NCBI GenBank assembly: GCA_008015505.1
Contig: SSFR01000006.1
Coordinates: 124,001-188,000, forward strand
Reading direction: 5' to 3'
Source of the DNA: Pedobacter sp.
GTDB taxonomy: Bacteria; Bacteroidota; Bacteroidia; Sphingobacteriales; Sphingobacteriaceae
Length of the DNA stretch: 64,000 bases
Position numbers and translations under genes: made by a program. Under the pieces are notes generated by a model. That model did no database searches, was not told where the DNA came from, and saw only the letters and a list, made by a program, of their open reading frames with translations. Shown in pieces: positions 19,860-28,002 of this stretch. Position 1 is the stretch's first letter; every line of letters begins with the position of its first letter.

Positions 19860-20834
19860 ATGTTAGAATTCAGTCATTTAAAATCATTCACATGTTCAGA
19901 TGCTCCTGCAGTATCTCATTTATTTAAGCTAGTTTATGGCGAGAACTATGTTTACCCAGAAGTGTATCAATCGGATACTTTTTGTACAAATCATGCTAAT
20001 AAAACCTGGGAATCTGTTTTAGCGATAAGTACTGATGAACAAATTATTGGACATGGCTTATTATGGACACACCCTCATTGCCCACATATTCCAGAAATGG
20101 GTCTGTTTGTTGTTCATCCTGACGCAAGAAACTTGGGTTTAGCAAAAAAAATTTCTCTTGAACTGATTGAAATAGCTAAAAAGAATGGTGTTGTTGGCAT
20201 TGGCACCAAACAGGTTTGCAATCATCCATTTAGCCAAAAATTAGGCAAGTCACTAGGCTTTCTGAATCTTAGTTTCTGGCCCGATTATATTTCTTCCCCA
20301 TTCGTTTCAGACGAAACACGAGAGTCTATACTTTGTGCTTACCTCCCCTTAAGAACTGAGCCTAAGAAAATCCTTTTTCTTCCAGACGAACTTATCCCTA
20401 ATGCAGAGTCCTTGACCAACGGGGTTGATAAAATTGAGACTATAATGTCATCCACACCTACTCAACTCCAAGCATACGCAACAATGGAAGTAACCCAATT
20501 GGAAACTGACATCACAGAATTATATCTGCACAACTGGGGGACAGATGGGGCACAAAAATTGGCAACCATTGATCAAGAGAAATTAACGTTTATACTTGTC
20601 AATGCCGAACTCCCGGCAAATACACTTGCTTGTGAACATTTACTTTTGGCTGGTTTCTCTTTCATGGGCTTAATCCCTGATCGGTTTGATGCATGGACTT
20701 GGGTTTTCGCTAAAAACTTTTCTTTAGATGCCGCCAGTTACATCATTGATGAAAGAATCAACCGTTTAATCAAATCGGTTCAGGAACAACTATCCATAAA
20801 CCAAATTATTCAATCTATTTATGAGCCTGCTTAA
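19860..20834 (+). CDS. GNAT-family acetyltransferase with extra C-terminal domain
   Basis: A 324-residue protein. The N-terminal ~160 residues are a GNAT N-acyltransferase domain: a beta strand MGLFVVHPDARNLGLAKKIS contains the acyl-CoA-binding loop in a modified form (RNLGLAKK for the usual Q/RxxGxG/A). It continues to KLGKSLGFLNLSFWPDY. The C-terminal ~150 residues (NGVDKIETIMSS onwards) may be a second, degenerate GNAT fold ending in LLLAGFSFMGLIPDRFDAWTW. The substrate is unknown. It lies on the same strand as the LuxE/LuxC genes but 619 bases beyond them, so a functional link is only suggested. The start is ATG 19860, not TTG 19836. Confidence 0.72.
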   Translation: MLEFSHLKSFTCSDAPAVSHLFKLVYGENYVYPEVYQSDTFCTNHANKTWESVLAISTDEQIIGHGLLWTHPHCPHIPEMGLFVVHPDARNLGLAKKISLELIEIAKKNGVVGIGTKQVCNHPFSQKLGKSLGFLNLSFWPDYISSPFVSDETRESILCAYLPLRTEPKKILFLPDELIPNAESLTNGVDKIETIMSSTPTQLQAYATMEVTQLETDITELYLHNWGTDGAQKLATIDQEKLTFILVNAELPANTLACEHLLLAGFSFMGLIPDRFDAWTWVFAKNFSLDAASYIIDERINRLIKSVQEQLSINQIIQSIYEPA

Positions 20835-20947
20835 AATTTAAACAGTCTCTATGTAGATCAGGAATTAGTGAAACAATAAAAGATACAACATGACAAGAAA
20901 AATACTTTAAACAATAATTAAAGAGCATATGACAAGTCTGACACTTA

Positions 20948-21451
20948 TTAATCTCCTGTCTTTCGGAGAGGGCTGGGGTCGGATTTGAAGACCCGCATGT
21001 GCCAACTTTGGTAAAGCGGTATTTCCCAATCAGTTTGCAGCGCCTTCCGAGTATGAACCAGGTTATTAAAAACGATTGTATCGTGCGAAATAACTCCACT
21101 ATTTATAAGCGCTGCAAACTGATTTCTACTACAAAGCTTTATTTCGGACACATCCCGATAAGCTATCTGAAAACGATCAAATAATTTAATATCAAATTGA
21201 TGTTCAATATCTTTCATCAAGTTAACTGATCTATCAATAGAGCAACCAGTTGCAGGAGCTTGCTCCTCATCGACCGATAGGATAATAAATAAATGATATT
21301 TAATTTCCACCGCAGCAACCAGTCGGCTTCCATGTGCTTGCCACTCTGAAACAAAAGCCTCTAATCGATTTAAGATTCGAGATTCTTCTTCTGCATTAAA
21401 AAATCTGCTGGACTGATAAATCCAAACACGTGAATTTTCGGAAACATTCAT
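20948..21451 (-). CDS. Small Bacteroidota protein of unknown function (often mislabelled ABC ATPase)
   Basis: A 167-residue protein that I recognise as a small conserved Bacteroidota family, frequently annotated as ABC transporter ATPase. It has no Walker A, no signature motif and no membrane helix, so that label has no visible support. Features include RVWIYQSSRFFNAEEESRI at the N-terminus and the GCSIDRSVNLMKDIEHQF segment, which looks conserved. It lies downstream of the Fe-S gene pair on the same strand, 38 bases past the LutA-like stop, and may belong to the same operon. That suggests a role linked to redox metabolism, but nothing firmer. Confidence 0.7.
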   Translation of the reverse strand: MNVSENSRVWIYQSSRFFNAEEESRILNRLEAFVSEWQAHGSRLVAAVEIKYHLFIILSVDEEQAPATGCSIDRSVNLMKDIEHQFDIKLFDRFQIAYRDVSEIKLCSRNQFAALINSGVISHDTIVFNNLVHTRKALQTDWEIPLYQSWHMRVFKSDPSPLRKTGD

Positions 21452-21489
21452 TCACAAAGATACCAAATTCGATTAAGCACAATTTATAA

Positions 21490-22296
21490 CTATAATCCAT
21501 TTGCTCTAGCAGTTATTTCTGCAATATCTAGCACACGTACATCTTGTTCTTTATTATAATTTTTCACACCATCACTCAGCATAGTCATACAAAACGGACA
21601 AGCTGCAGCAACAATATTTGGCTCAGTAGCTAGCGCTTCATCTATTCGCTCAATATTGATATCCTTAGCCCCCTTTTCAGGCTCCTTAAACATTTGCGCA
21701 CCACCAGCACCACAGCATAAGCCATTCGTTTTACAACGTTTCATTTCCACAAGCGCTGCATCCAGTATTTCAAGCGCTTTACGCGGTGCTTCATACACCC
21801 CATTTCCACGCCCGAGGTAACACGGATCATGAAAGGTTATTTTTTTCCCTTTAAATGACTCTCCACCTTCGGCCTTCAAACGACCCTCATCTATTAACTG
21901 CTGAATGAGCTGGGAGTGATGAATCACCTCATAATTACCTCCTAAACCTGGATATTCATTTTTAATCGTATTAAAACAATGTGGGCATGCCGTAACAATT
22001 CTTTTAACTTGATATCCATTTAATACCTGAATATTTGTCATGGCCTGCATTTGAAACAAGAATTCATTCCCAGCACGTTTTGCTGGGTCTCCTGTACAAG
22101 TCTCTTCTGTACCCAAGACGGCATATTTGATCCCAACATGTTGTAATATTTTACAAATGTCACGCGTAATCTTCTGTGCACGTTCGTCAAAACTACCAGC
22201 ACATCCCACCCAAAACAAAATCTCAGGTTCCTCACCGCTGGCTATCATTTCGGCCATGGTGGGTACGTGAAGTGTTTCTACTGTTAACTGATTCAT
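21490..22296 (-). CDS. CCG-domain (Fe-S)-binding oxidoreductase subunit (LutA/HdrB-like)
   Basis: A 268-residue cytosolic protein with two CCG repeats. The first has VGCAGS and TACPHC; the second has HDPCYLGR, CCGAGG and AACPFC. Such domains hold a noncubane 4Fe-4S or related cluster in heterodisulfide reductase B, glycolate oxidase GlcF and lactate-utilisation LutA. It is encoded just downstream of a membrane Fe-S protein on the same strand, so the pair probably forms one electron-transfer complex. The electron donor is not evident. The start ATG is followed by MNQLTVETLHVPTMAEM, a typical Bacteroidota N-terminus for this family. Confidence 0.85.
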   Translation of the reverse strand: MNQLTVETLHVPTMAEMIASGEEPEILFWVGCAGSFDERAQKITRDICKILQHVGIKYAVLGTEETCTGDPAKRAGNEFLFQMQAMTNIQVLNGYQVKRIVTACPHCFNTIKNEYPGLGGNYEVIHHSQLIQQLIDEGRLKAEGGESFKGKKITFHDPCYLGRGNGVYEAPRKALEILDAALVEMKRCKTNGLCCGAGGAQMFKEPEKGAKDINIERIDEALATEPNIVAAACPFCMTMLSDGVKNYNKEQDVRVLDIAEITARANGL

Positions 22297-22359
22297 TACA
22301 AATCTTTATTTCAATGTTTTATCAAAAGTTTATTGTGTCAAAATTGAGTAATTTTTGTC

Positions 22360-22455
22360 CTCTTGGGGCGTGCCCCTTCGGGTCAGAATATCCGTTACAA
22401 GTCCTCGTTTCGCTGCGGGATTTTCACTACTATCCCTCACGCAAATCATTCAATT
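22360..22455. repeat. GC-rich hairpin repeat, probable dispersed element
   Basis: A GC-rich patch in an AT-rich gap. It contains the palindrome GGGGCGTGCCCC (22366-22377), then TTCGGGTC, then a second stem with arms around GCGGGAT and ATCCCTCACGC. It resembles a degenerate member of the GC-rich hairpin repeats scattered between genes in Sphingobacteriaceae, as I recall them; this is the only copy I found here. It lies between the two Fe-S genes, downstream of the membrane subunit, where it could act as a processing or attenuation element. Confidence 0.5.
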
Positions 22456-22490
22456 TTATTTGATGTTTTTCATTTTCCGATTTAACGCGA

Positions 22491-23789
22491 TCAAGATTTA
22501 GCCCAATTTAATCGATCAGCGGGTGAATATTTCCACGGAGCGCCATTATTTTCAATGTTTCCGAACATACTATTTAAACTGGTCGGTACATTAGCCTCCT
22601 CCATCACTGCAAAGCGACGAAGCTCCATAATAATTGCAAGTGGGTCGATATTAATCGGGCAGGCTTCTGTACAGGCGTTACAAGAAGTGCAGGCCCAAAT
22701 TTCTTCCCGACTGATATAACTATCCAGCAGTGATTTTCCATCTGAATAATCTTTCCCATGCTGATCAATAAGATTACCAACCTCCGTCAATCGGTCTCGC
22801 GTATCCATCATAATTTTACGTGGCGAAAGTAATTTACCCGTAATATTAGCCGGACAAGATGAAGTACAGCGCCCGCATTCGGTACAGGTATAGGCGTCCA
22901 TTAGATTCTTCCAGGTCAAATCAGCTACATCTTTGGCTCCAAACCGACTACCCTGAACCACTGGTTCGGGAACATAGGATGGATCAAGCATAGCCTTCAC
23001 CTCATTGGTTACAGACGCCATATTGGTAAATGCTCCCTTAGGCTGTAGATTTGAATAATACGTATTTGGAAAAGCCATCAGGATATGAAAATGCTTCGAA
23101 TAGGGCAAATAATTCAGAAAAGCAAAAATACCCACAATATGAAACCACCAGCAAAAGCGCTCAATAGCCACCAACATAAACTCTGAATCAGGAAGTAAAG
23201 GAGCAACAAAACCACTTATGGGAAAAGTACCAACCGATGTATAGTGCGATACACCTAATTGTTGTAATCGATAATCCGCCGCATTCATAATCAGAAAAGC
23301 AATCATCAACATTGTTTCTGCAATCAAAATGGTATTGGCATCTGTAAGTGGCCATTGGGTCATCTCCACACCTTTGAACCGCCTCAGCCTAATCCAGTTT
23401 CTTCTCGCATAAAAGAGAATAACACCAACTAAAACAAGTAAAGCCAATACTTCAAACACTCCTATCAAGAACCCATAAAATCTACCGAGCGGCTCAAAAA
23501 ATATTCGATGAGTTCCAAACAAGCCATCAATCACGATTTCCAAAACTTCCAGATTGATAACAACAAAACCAACATAGACAAACAGGTGCAGAATTGCAGC
23601 CACAGGCCTTTTGACCATTTTAGTTTGCCCAAAAGCTACTTTTAATAAAACAGCCAGGCGATCCGAAAAATGATCCGATCGATCAATCGAACGTCCAAGT
23701 TTGATATTCCGACCTATTTTCCGAACATTTTTTGAAAAGAAAACAACCGCGACAATAACTATTGACAAAAAAATGAGTTGACCTATCAT
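22491..23789 (-). CDS. Membrane-bound 4Fe-4S electron-transfer protein
   Basis: A 432-residue protein. Five to six membrane helices fill the first ~240 residues, with conserved histidines as in NarI/HdrE-type haem b domains. A cytosolic dicluster ferredoxin domain follows, with CTECGRCTSSCP and CTSCNACTEACP. The arrangement matches HdrE/HdrC-like or LutB-like quinone-linked modules. The neighbouring CCG protein (21490-22296) would supply the catalytic or relay subunit. Substrate and direction of electron flow are unknown. The N-terminus MIGQLIFLSIVIVAVVFF begins directly with a membrane helix, supporting the start. Confidence 0.85.
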   Translation of the reverse strand: MIGQLIFLSIVIVAVVFFSKNVRKIGRNIKLGRSIDRSDHFSDRLAVLLKVAFGQTKMVKRPVAAILHLFVYVGFVVINLEVLEIVIDGLFGTHRIFFEPLGRFYGFLIGVFEVLALLVLVGVILFYARRNWIRLRRFKGVEMTQWPLTDANTILIAETMLMIAFLIMNAADYRLQQLGVSHYTSVGTFPISGFVAPLLPDSEFMLVAIERFCWWFHIVGIFAFLNYLPYSKHFHILMAFPNTYYSNLQPKGAFTNMASVTNEVKAMLDPSYVPEPVVQGSRFGAKDVADLTWKNLMDAYTCTECGRCTSSCPANITGKLLSPRKIMMDTRDRLTEVGNLIDQHGKDYSDGKSLLDSYISREEIWACTSCNACTEACPINIDPLAIIMELRRFAVMEEANVPTSLNSMFGNIENNGAPWKYSPADRLNWAKS

Positions 23790-23904
23790 TAAGCATGTTT
23801 TTAATGGACTGCGCTAAATTAATCATTTTAGCACGATGAGCTTATTATGCTCGCATAAGTTTTTAACGCGTGAAATGAATTCAAAAATGAAATTTTCTAA
23901 AAAA

Positions 23905-23936
23905 TTTGTAGACACAAAAAAAGAAACTACATTTGC
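23905..23936 (+). promoter_or_regulatory. Promoter of tRNA-Phe
   Basis: TTTG (23905-23908), a 19-base spacer, then TACATTTG plus C (23928-23936): a full match to the Bacteroidota sigma-ABfr consensus. The tRNA begins about 16 bases downstream. It is the best promoter in the window. Confidence 0.85.
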
Positions 23937-23951
23937 AGTCCCAAATGCTCG

Positions 23952-24024
23952 GGTGCCATAGCTCAGTTGGTAGAGCAAAGGACTGAAAATCCTTGTGTCG
24001 CTGGTTCGATTCCAGCTGGCACCA
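23952..24024 (+). tRNA. tRNA-Phe (GAA)
   Basis: The cloverleaf is complete: acceptor arms GGTGCCA and TGGCACC, the D-arm in AGCTCAGTTGGTAGAGC, anticodon stem and loop GGACTGAAAATCC with anticodon GAA, and the T-arm CTGGTTCGATTCCAG. The discriminator is A and the 3' CCA is not encoded. A strong promoter precedes it and a terminator follows. Confidence 0.97.
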
Positions 24025-24026
24025 CA

Positions 24027-24066
24027 AAAAAGGTATAGATAAATTATTATCTGTGCCTTTTTTATT
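24027..24066 (+). terminator. Intrinsic terminator after tRNA-Phe
   Basis: GGTATAGATAA (24032-24042) pairs with TTATCTGTGCC (24047-24057), using two G-T pairs. An A-run before and a T-run after extend the stem. It lies directly behind the tRNA. Confidence 0.8.
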
Positions 24067-24121
24067 TTATACCTTATCCATTTAATCCTAGAAGCATTAA
24101 AACAAAATTACTTGCAAACCT

Positions 24122-24631
24122 ATGTCCTCAAAAAAACTACTTCTTCTTAACAGGGAGCAAATCAGGCAAAAGATTAATCGCATTGCATATCAAATACTCG
24201 AAGATAATCTAGATGAAGAAGAACTAGTTATTGCGGGAATTTTTGAAAAAGGATATGCTATCGCCAAGCATATAAAAGAAAATCTGGAACATATTAGTAC
24301 ACTTCAAGTGACACTAATTAGAATTGATATCCAACGAGAAAGCCCAGACCTCAGGGCAAGCACGCCTATCGATCTATCAGAAATATATCATAAAGCAGTT
24401 ATTATTGTAGATGATGTATTAAATACAGGCCGAACAATGGCTTATAGTTTAGGTCTTTTCTTACATGTACCTATGAAAAAATTACGAACTGTGGTCTTAA
24501 TAGACCGAAATCACCGCATCTTTCCAATTTCACCCACCTTCACAGGCTTACAACTAGCCACAGTTTCACAAGAATATGTGGAAGTAATATTAAATAAAGA
24601 GAATGAAGAAGAAGCTGTTTATCTTAATTAA
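24122..24631 (+). CDS. PyrR-like phosphoribosyltransferase
   Basis: A 169-residue type I phosphoribosyltransferase-fold protein. The PRPP-binding loop VIIVDDVLNTGRTM is intact, and FEKGYAIAKHI corresponds to the diphosphate loop. The layout resembles PyrR (uracil PRTase/pyrimidine regulator), but no pyrimidine genes are nearby and no PyrR binding site is seen, so regulation of pyr genes is not supported. The gene converges on aroK and the two 3' ends overlap by eight bases. Confidence 0.8.
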   Translation: MSSKKLLLLNREQIRQKINRIAYQILEDNLDEEELVIAGIFEKGYAIAKHIKENLEHISTLQVTLIRIDIQRESPDLRASTPIDLSEIYHKAVIIVDDVLNTGRTMAYSLGLFLHVPMKKLRTVVLIDRNHRIFPISPTFTGLQLATVSQEYVEVILNKENEEEAVYLN

Positions 24632-25136
24632 GCATTTCTAGATATTGCACTAATTTTTCTGCAGTTAAATCAATTCCACTAACCATAAACTTTGCTTTTG
24701 AATAAAATTTTTCACGCTCTGCAAGTTTATTAGTAATAAAGTTTTTCAACTCATCTTCTCCCAAATCTTTGATAGCTGGTCGACCTGATTTAGCATTTTT
24801 TAAACGGCTAACCAATGACGGTACATTTAAAGAAATATAAATTGTTATTCCATTAGAATTCATCCAGTCCATATTATCAAAATGGCATGGAGTCCCTCCT
24901 CCTGTTGCAAGTACTACTTTTTCAGGATAATTCATGTGACGTAACATTTCATATTCTCGCTGACGAAACGCATCCTCACCATAGCGATGAAAATAATCAT
25001 CAATACTCATACCTTCCTTTAGTTCAATCAATCTATCCAGGTCCATCACTTCATATCCCAATAATTTAGCTAATTTTCGACTGATTGTAGACTTGCCACT
25101 TCCCATGAAACCAATTAAAAATATCTTATCATTCAT
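24624..25136 (-). CDS. aroK: Shikimate kinase
   Basis: Phosphorylates shikimate at the 3-hydroxyl in the chorismate pathway. It has 170 residues, the family's normal size. The P-loop is IGFMGSGKST, the shikimate-binding aspartate sits in VMDLDRLIE, and GGGTPC plus the lid arginine region KSGRPAI follow. The frame is open to 25169, but MNDKIFLIGF from ATG 25136 fits family N-termini, and an exact -7 box at 25152-25159 would place the transcript start just upstream of 25136. Its product would feed the trpDFBA pathway elsewhere in the window. Confidence 0.93.
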   Translation of the reverse strand: MNDKIFLIGFMGSGKSTISRKLAKLLGYEVMDLDRLIELKEGMSIDDYFHRYGEDAFRQREYEMLRHMNYPEKVVLATGGGTPCHFDNMDWMNSNGITIYISLNVPSLVSRLKNAKSGRPAIKDLGEDELKNFITNKLAEREKFYSKAKFMVSGIDLTAEKLVQYLEMLN

Positions 25137-25151
25137 AGAAAAATAATGTAT

Positions 25152-25159
25152 CAAAATTA
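25152..25159 (-). promoter_or_regulatory. Putative -7 box for aroK
   Basis: On the reverse strand the sequence reads TAATTTTG, an exact TAnnTTTG match. The predicted transcript would begin about ten bases before ATG 25136. No clear -33 box is present. Confidence 0.4.
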
Positions 25160-25185
25160 ATTCAGTCACACAAATTACTTTAGCT

Positions 25186-25750
25186 TCATGGACGATATTG
25201 GCAATTATTATTGTTAAAATCTAAGATTGCCTGAGCCCAATCCGGAAGACCTGTACCATTGGAATTTAAACTTGGAGGATTTGTTACTCCACCAGCCCAA
25301 ATGAAGCAACCATCAGCCCCTAGACTTTTTACATTCTTCAATCTAAAGAGCATCTCATTATAGGTTAAATAATCTGGTGGCGTTCTACTACTCACCCAAC
25401 ACTCTACATCTAAATTCACAAGACGATCAGGGTAAACATTATACTTTGTTGCAAGCGCTGCTATACCGTTTAGATTTATCATATATCCACCGTTTATTGA
25501 AGTAACCATATTTGGTGAAAACTACATTAGGTATTTCAATGTAGGACATTTTTAAAAAATCATTTATACCATTCAAATTACTAATTCCATCAAGCTTATA
25601 TGGTATACGACTATAAACAATAAATTTTTTATCTCCAACAGTAACAGTACCAGTCAAACTACCATTTGGATTAATGTCAGGATTAGGTACCTTTTGACAA
25701 GACATCATAAACTCTAATAACGCTATTGCTAGTACAAAGCAATGTCTCAC
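25186..25750 (-). pseudogene. Frameshifted lipoprotein gene
   Basis: Two overlapping reverse-strand frames appear to be one broken gene. The upstream part (25750 to about 25500) encodes a lipoprotein signal with lipobox-like FMMSC, then about 70 residues. Near 25500 the reading moves to another frame, which continues as INGGYMINLNGIAALATKYNVYPDRL to DWAQAILDFNNNN at 25186. Each part looks protein-like on its side of the shift. The C-terminal half (VKSLGADGCFIWAGG) vaguely resembles a TIM-barrel glycosidase end, but I do not recognise the family. A sequencing error would give the same picture. No function is assigned. Confidence 0.5.
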
Positions 25751-25925
25751 GATTAATTATAAATAATTAATATAATAATAAATTAAAAAAATATAATTAA
25801 AAATCACACACTTAAAGTCTAAAATCAGTAGCGCACTGAAATGTATGATGAATATCTTAGGAATAAAGAAGTGCGAATTCTGATTTTGAAACAACGAGGT
25901 ACTATATTAAAATAAAAAATACATT

Positions 25926-26699
25926 ATGCTTAAGATCACAATATTTCAGACCTATATTTTTTGGGAAAATATTGAAAGAAATCTATACAATATGGATGCA
26001 GCCCTATCTACCATACAAGAAAAGACAGATCTAATCATTCTACCGGAAATGTTTAATACTGGGTTTACTATGAATGTCGAAAAGTTTGCTGAAAAGATGA
26101 ATGGGAAAACCATGCAATGGATGCATCAGCAAGCAAAACGATTTGACTGCATTGTTACAGGGAGTTTAATAATCAAAGAAGGGCAGCATTATTATAATCG
26201 CTTAATTTGGATGCAATCAGATGGCACTTTTAAAAAATATGATAAACGCCATCTATTTTATCTAGGGGGTGAAAGTAAATACTACACCGCTGGTAAACGA
26301 CGCCTAATTGTTGAGCTTAACGGATGGAAAATATGTCCAGTTCTTTGTTATGACCTTCGATTTCCTGTCTGGCTACGTAACAACCGTTCAGCATATGACC
26401 TCTTGCTCGTAGTAGCATCTTGGCCCGAAAAACGTTCTTCTCATTGGCGAATGCTGCTACAAGCAAGATCGATAGAAAATCAGTCCTATGTCATTGGAGT
26501 TAACCGATATGGTCATGATGGGAATGAAGTATACCACTCGGGCAATTCCATGTGTATTGACCCCAATGGAAACACACTTTACTGTAAATCCGACGATGAG
26601 GACCTTTACACATTCACCATTTACAAAGAAGAAGTGAAAAAGATCCGTCGAGCACTCCCATTTTTAAAAGATGCAGATGATTTTAAAATAATCATCTAA
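25926..26699 (+). CDS. Nitrilase-superfamily amidohydrolase (omega-amidase-like)
   Basis: A 257-residue carbon-nitrogen hydrolase. The Glu-Lys-Cys triad is visible: LPEMFNTGF (Glu), YDKRHLF (Lys) and PVLCYDLRFPVW (Cys). Length and motifs resemble YafV/Nit2-type omega-amidases, which hydrolyse alpha-ketoglutaramate or ketosuccinamate. That substrate is an inference from family resemblance. The gene stands alone and converges on sucC, ending 16 bases from it. Confidence 0.82.
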   Translation: MLKITIFQTYIFWENIERNLYNMDAALSTIQEKTDLIILPEMFNTGFTMNVEKFAEKMNGKTMQWMHQQAKRFDCIVTGSLIIKEGQHYYNRLIWMQSDGTFKKYDKRHLFYLGGESKYYTAGKRRLIVELNGWKICPVLCYDLRFPVWLRNNRSAYDLLLVVASWPEKRSSHWRMLLQARSIENQSYVIGVNRYGHDGNEVYHSGNSMCIDPNGNTLYCKSDDEDLYTFTIYKEEVKKIRRALPFLKDADDFKIII

Positions 26700-26715
26700 G
26701 CCCTTATTTATAACC

Positions 26716-27903
26716 TCACAATACTTCTGTCACTAATGCCGCAGCTTCTTTTAACTGAATAGCAGAAAACACCTTCAACCCTGACTCATCAATCAACTTC
26801 TTAGCCTCTATAGCATTCGTTCCTTGCAATCGAACAATAATTGGAACAGGAATATTACCTATTTCCTTATAAGCATCAATTACTCCCTGTGCAACTCGAT
26901 CACATCGCACAATACCCCCAAAAATATTAATCAAGATGGCTTTTACATGACTGTCTTTTAGGATAATGTTAAATCCTGCTTTTACCGTTTCAGCATTAGC
27001 CGTTCCTCCAACATCTAAGAAATTTGCAGGCTCACCACCGGCTAACTTAATAATATCCATCGTAGCCATAGCTAACCCTGCCCCATTCACCATGCAACCC
27101 ACATTTCCATCTAGCTTCACATAGTTTAAGTTCGACTTACCTGCCTCTACTTCCGTTGGGTCCTCCTCTGTTATATCCCGCATGGCTGCATAGTCTGGAT
27201 GACGATACAAAGCATTATCATCCAAGTTGACCTTAGCATCAACTGCTAAAATTTTATTATCGGATGTTTTTAGTACAGGGTTTATTTCGAACATGGACGA
27301 ATCTGTGGCATCGTAAGCCCGGTATAAGTTTGACACAAACTTGGTCATCTCCTTAAAAGCCTCGCCACTAAGTCCCAAGTTAAAAGCAATTTTACGAGCC
27401 TGAAAAGGCTGTAAGCCCACTTTTGGGTCTATTTGCTCCTTATAAATAAGATGCGGAGTATGCTCAGCCACTTCTTCGATATCCATACCGCCCTCTGTAG
27501 AATACATAATTGTATTACAACCTTTGGCCCGATCTAGTAATACACTCATGTAAAACTCCTTGGTTTCACTTTCCCCCGGATAATAGACATCTTGAGCAAT
27601 AAGCACTTTATTTACTTTTTTCCCCTCAGGGCCAGTTTGAGGCGTAATCAATTGCATACCAATAATCTGTTTGGATTTTTCTTTGACCTCATCCAAATTC
27701 TTTGCAAGCTTTACTCCTCCTCCCTTACCACGTCCACCGGCATGTATCTGTGCCTTTACAACAACCCAATCGGAGTTATAATCTGCCTTAAGCTTTTTAG
27801 CCGCTTCTACAGCCTGCTCTGGCGTATCAGCTATAATACCTTCTTGAACCCTTACTCCAAATGATTTTAATATCGTTTTACCCTGATATTCATGAATATT
27901 CAT
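26716..27903 (-). CDS. sucC: Succinyl-CoA ligase [ADP-forming] subunit beta
   Basis: ATP-grasp subunit of the TCA-cycle enzyme that makes ATP from succinyl-CoA. It has 395 residues, with the N-terminus MNIHEYQGKTILKSFGV, the nucleotide-binding KAQIHAGGRGKGGGVKLA, DAKVNLDDNALYRH, and the C-terminal CoA-ligase domain including GGTANAETV and NIFGGIVRCD. The frame is open to 27942 but MNIHEYQ at 27903 is the family start. sucD is not adjacent; in Bacteroidota the two subunits are often encoded apart. Confidence 0.95.
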   Translation of the reverse strand: MNIHEYQGKTILKSFGVRVQEGIIADTPEQAVEAAKKLKADYNSDWVVVKAQIHAGGRGKGGGVKLAKNLDEVKEKSKQIIGMQLITPQTGPEGKKVNKVLIAQDVYYPGESETKEFYMSVLLDRAKGCNTIMYSTEGGMDIEEVAEHTPHLIYKEQIDPKVGLQPFQARKIAFNLGLSGEAFKEMTKFVSNLYRAYDATDSSMFEINPVLKTSDNKILAVDAKVNLDDNALYRHPDYAAMRDITEEDPTEVEAGKSNLNYVKLDGNVGCMVNGAGLAMATMDIIKLAGGEPANFLDVGGTANAETVKAGFNIILKDSHVKAILINIFGGIVRCDRVAQGVIDAYKEIGNIPVPIIVRLQGTNAIEAKKLIDESGLKVFSAIQLKEAAALVTEVL

Positions 27904-27991
27904 ATCCGAAAATTTTGGCGTAAAGCTATCAATTTGCCCCAATTATAGAAAAATATTAAGACTGATTTTAATCCTAAACTCCCATTAATTG

Positions 27992-27999
27992 TATCTTCG
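27992..27999 (+). promoter_or_regulatory. Start-proximal -7-like box of the LolD-type gene
   Basis: TATCTTCG differs from TAnnTTTG by one base and ends three bases before ATG 28003, implying a leaderless or nearly leaderless transcript. Confidence 0.35.
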
Positions 28000-28002
28000 T
28001 TC

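Noticed and set aside
22176..22463. Plus-strand open frame over the Fe-S gene start
   Set aside because: It is antisense to the LutA-like gene and runs through the GC-rich repeat; no family resemblance.
24122..24631. PyrR as regulator of a pyr operon
   Set aside because: No pyrimidine genes or PyrR-type leader structures lie nearby; only the PRTase fold is supported.
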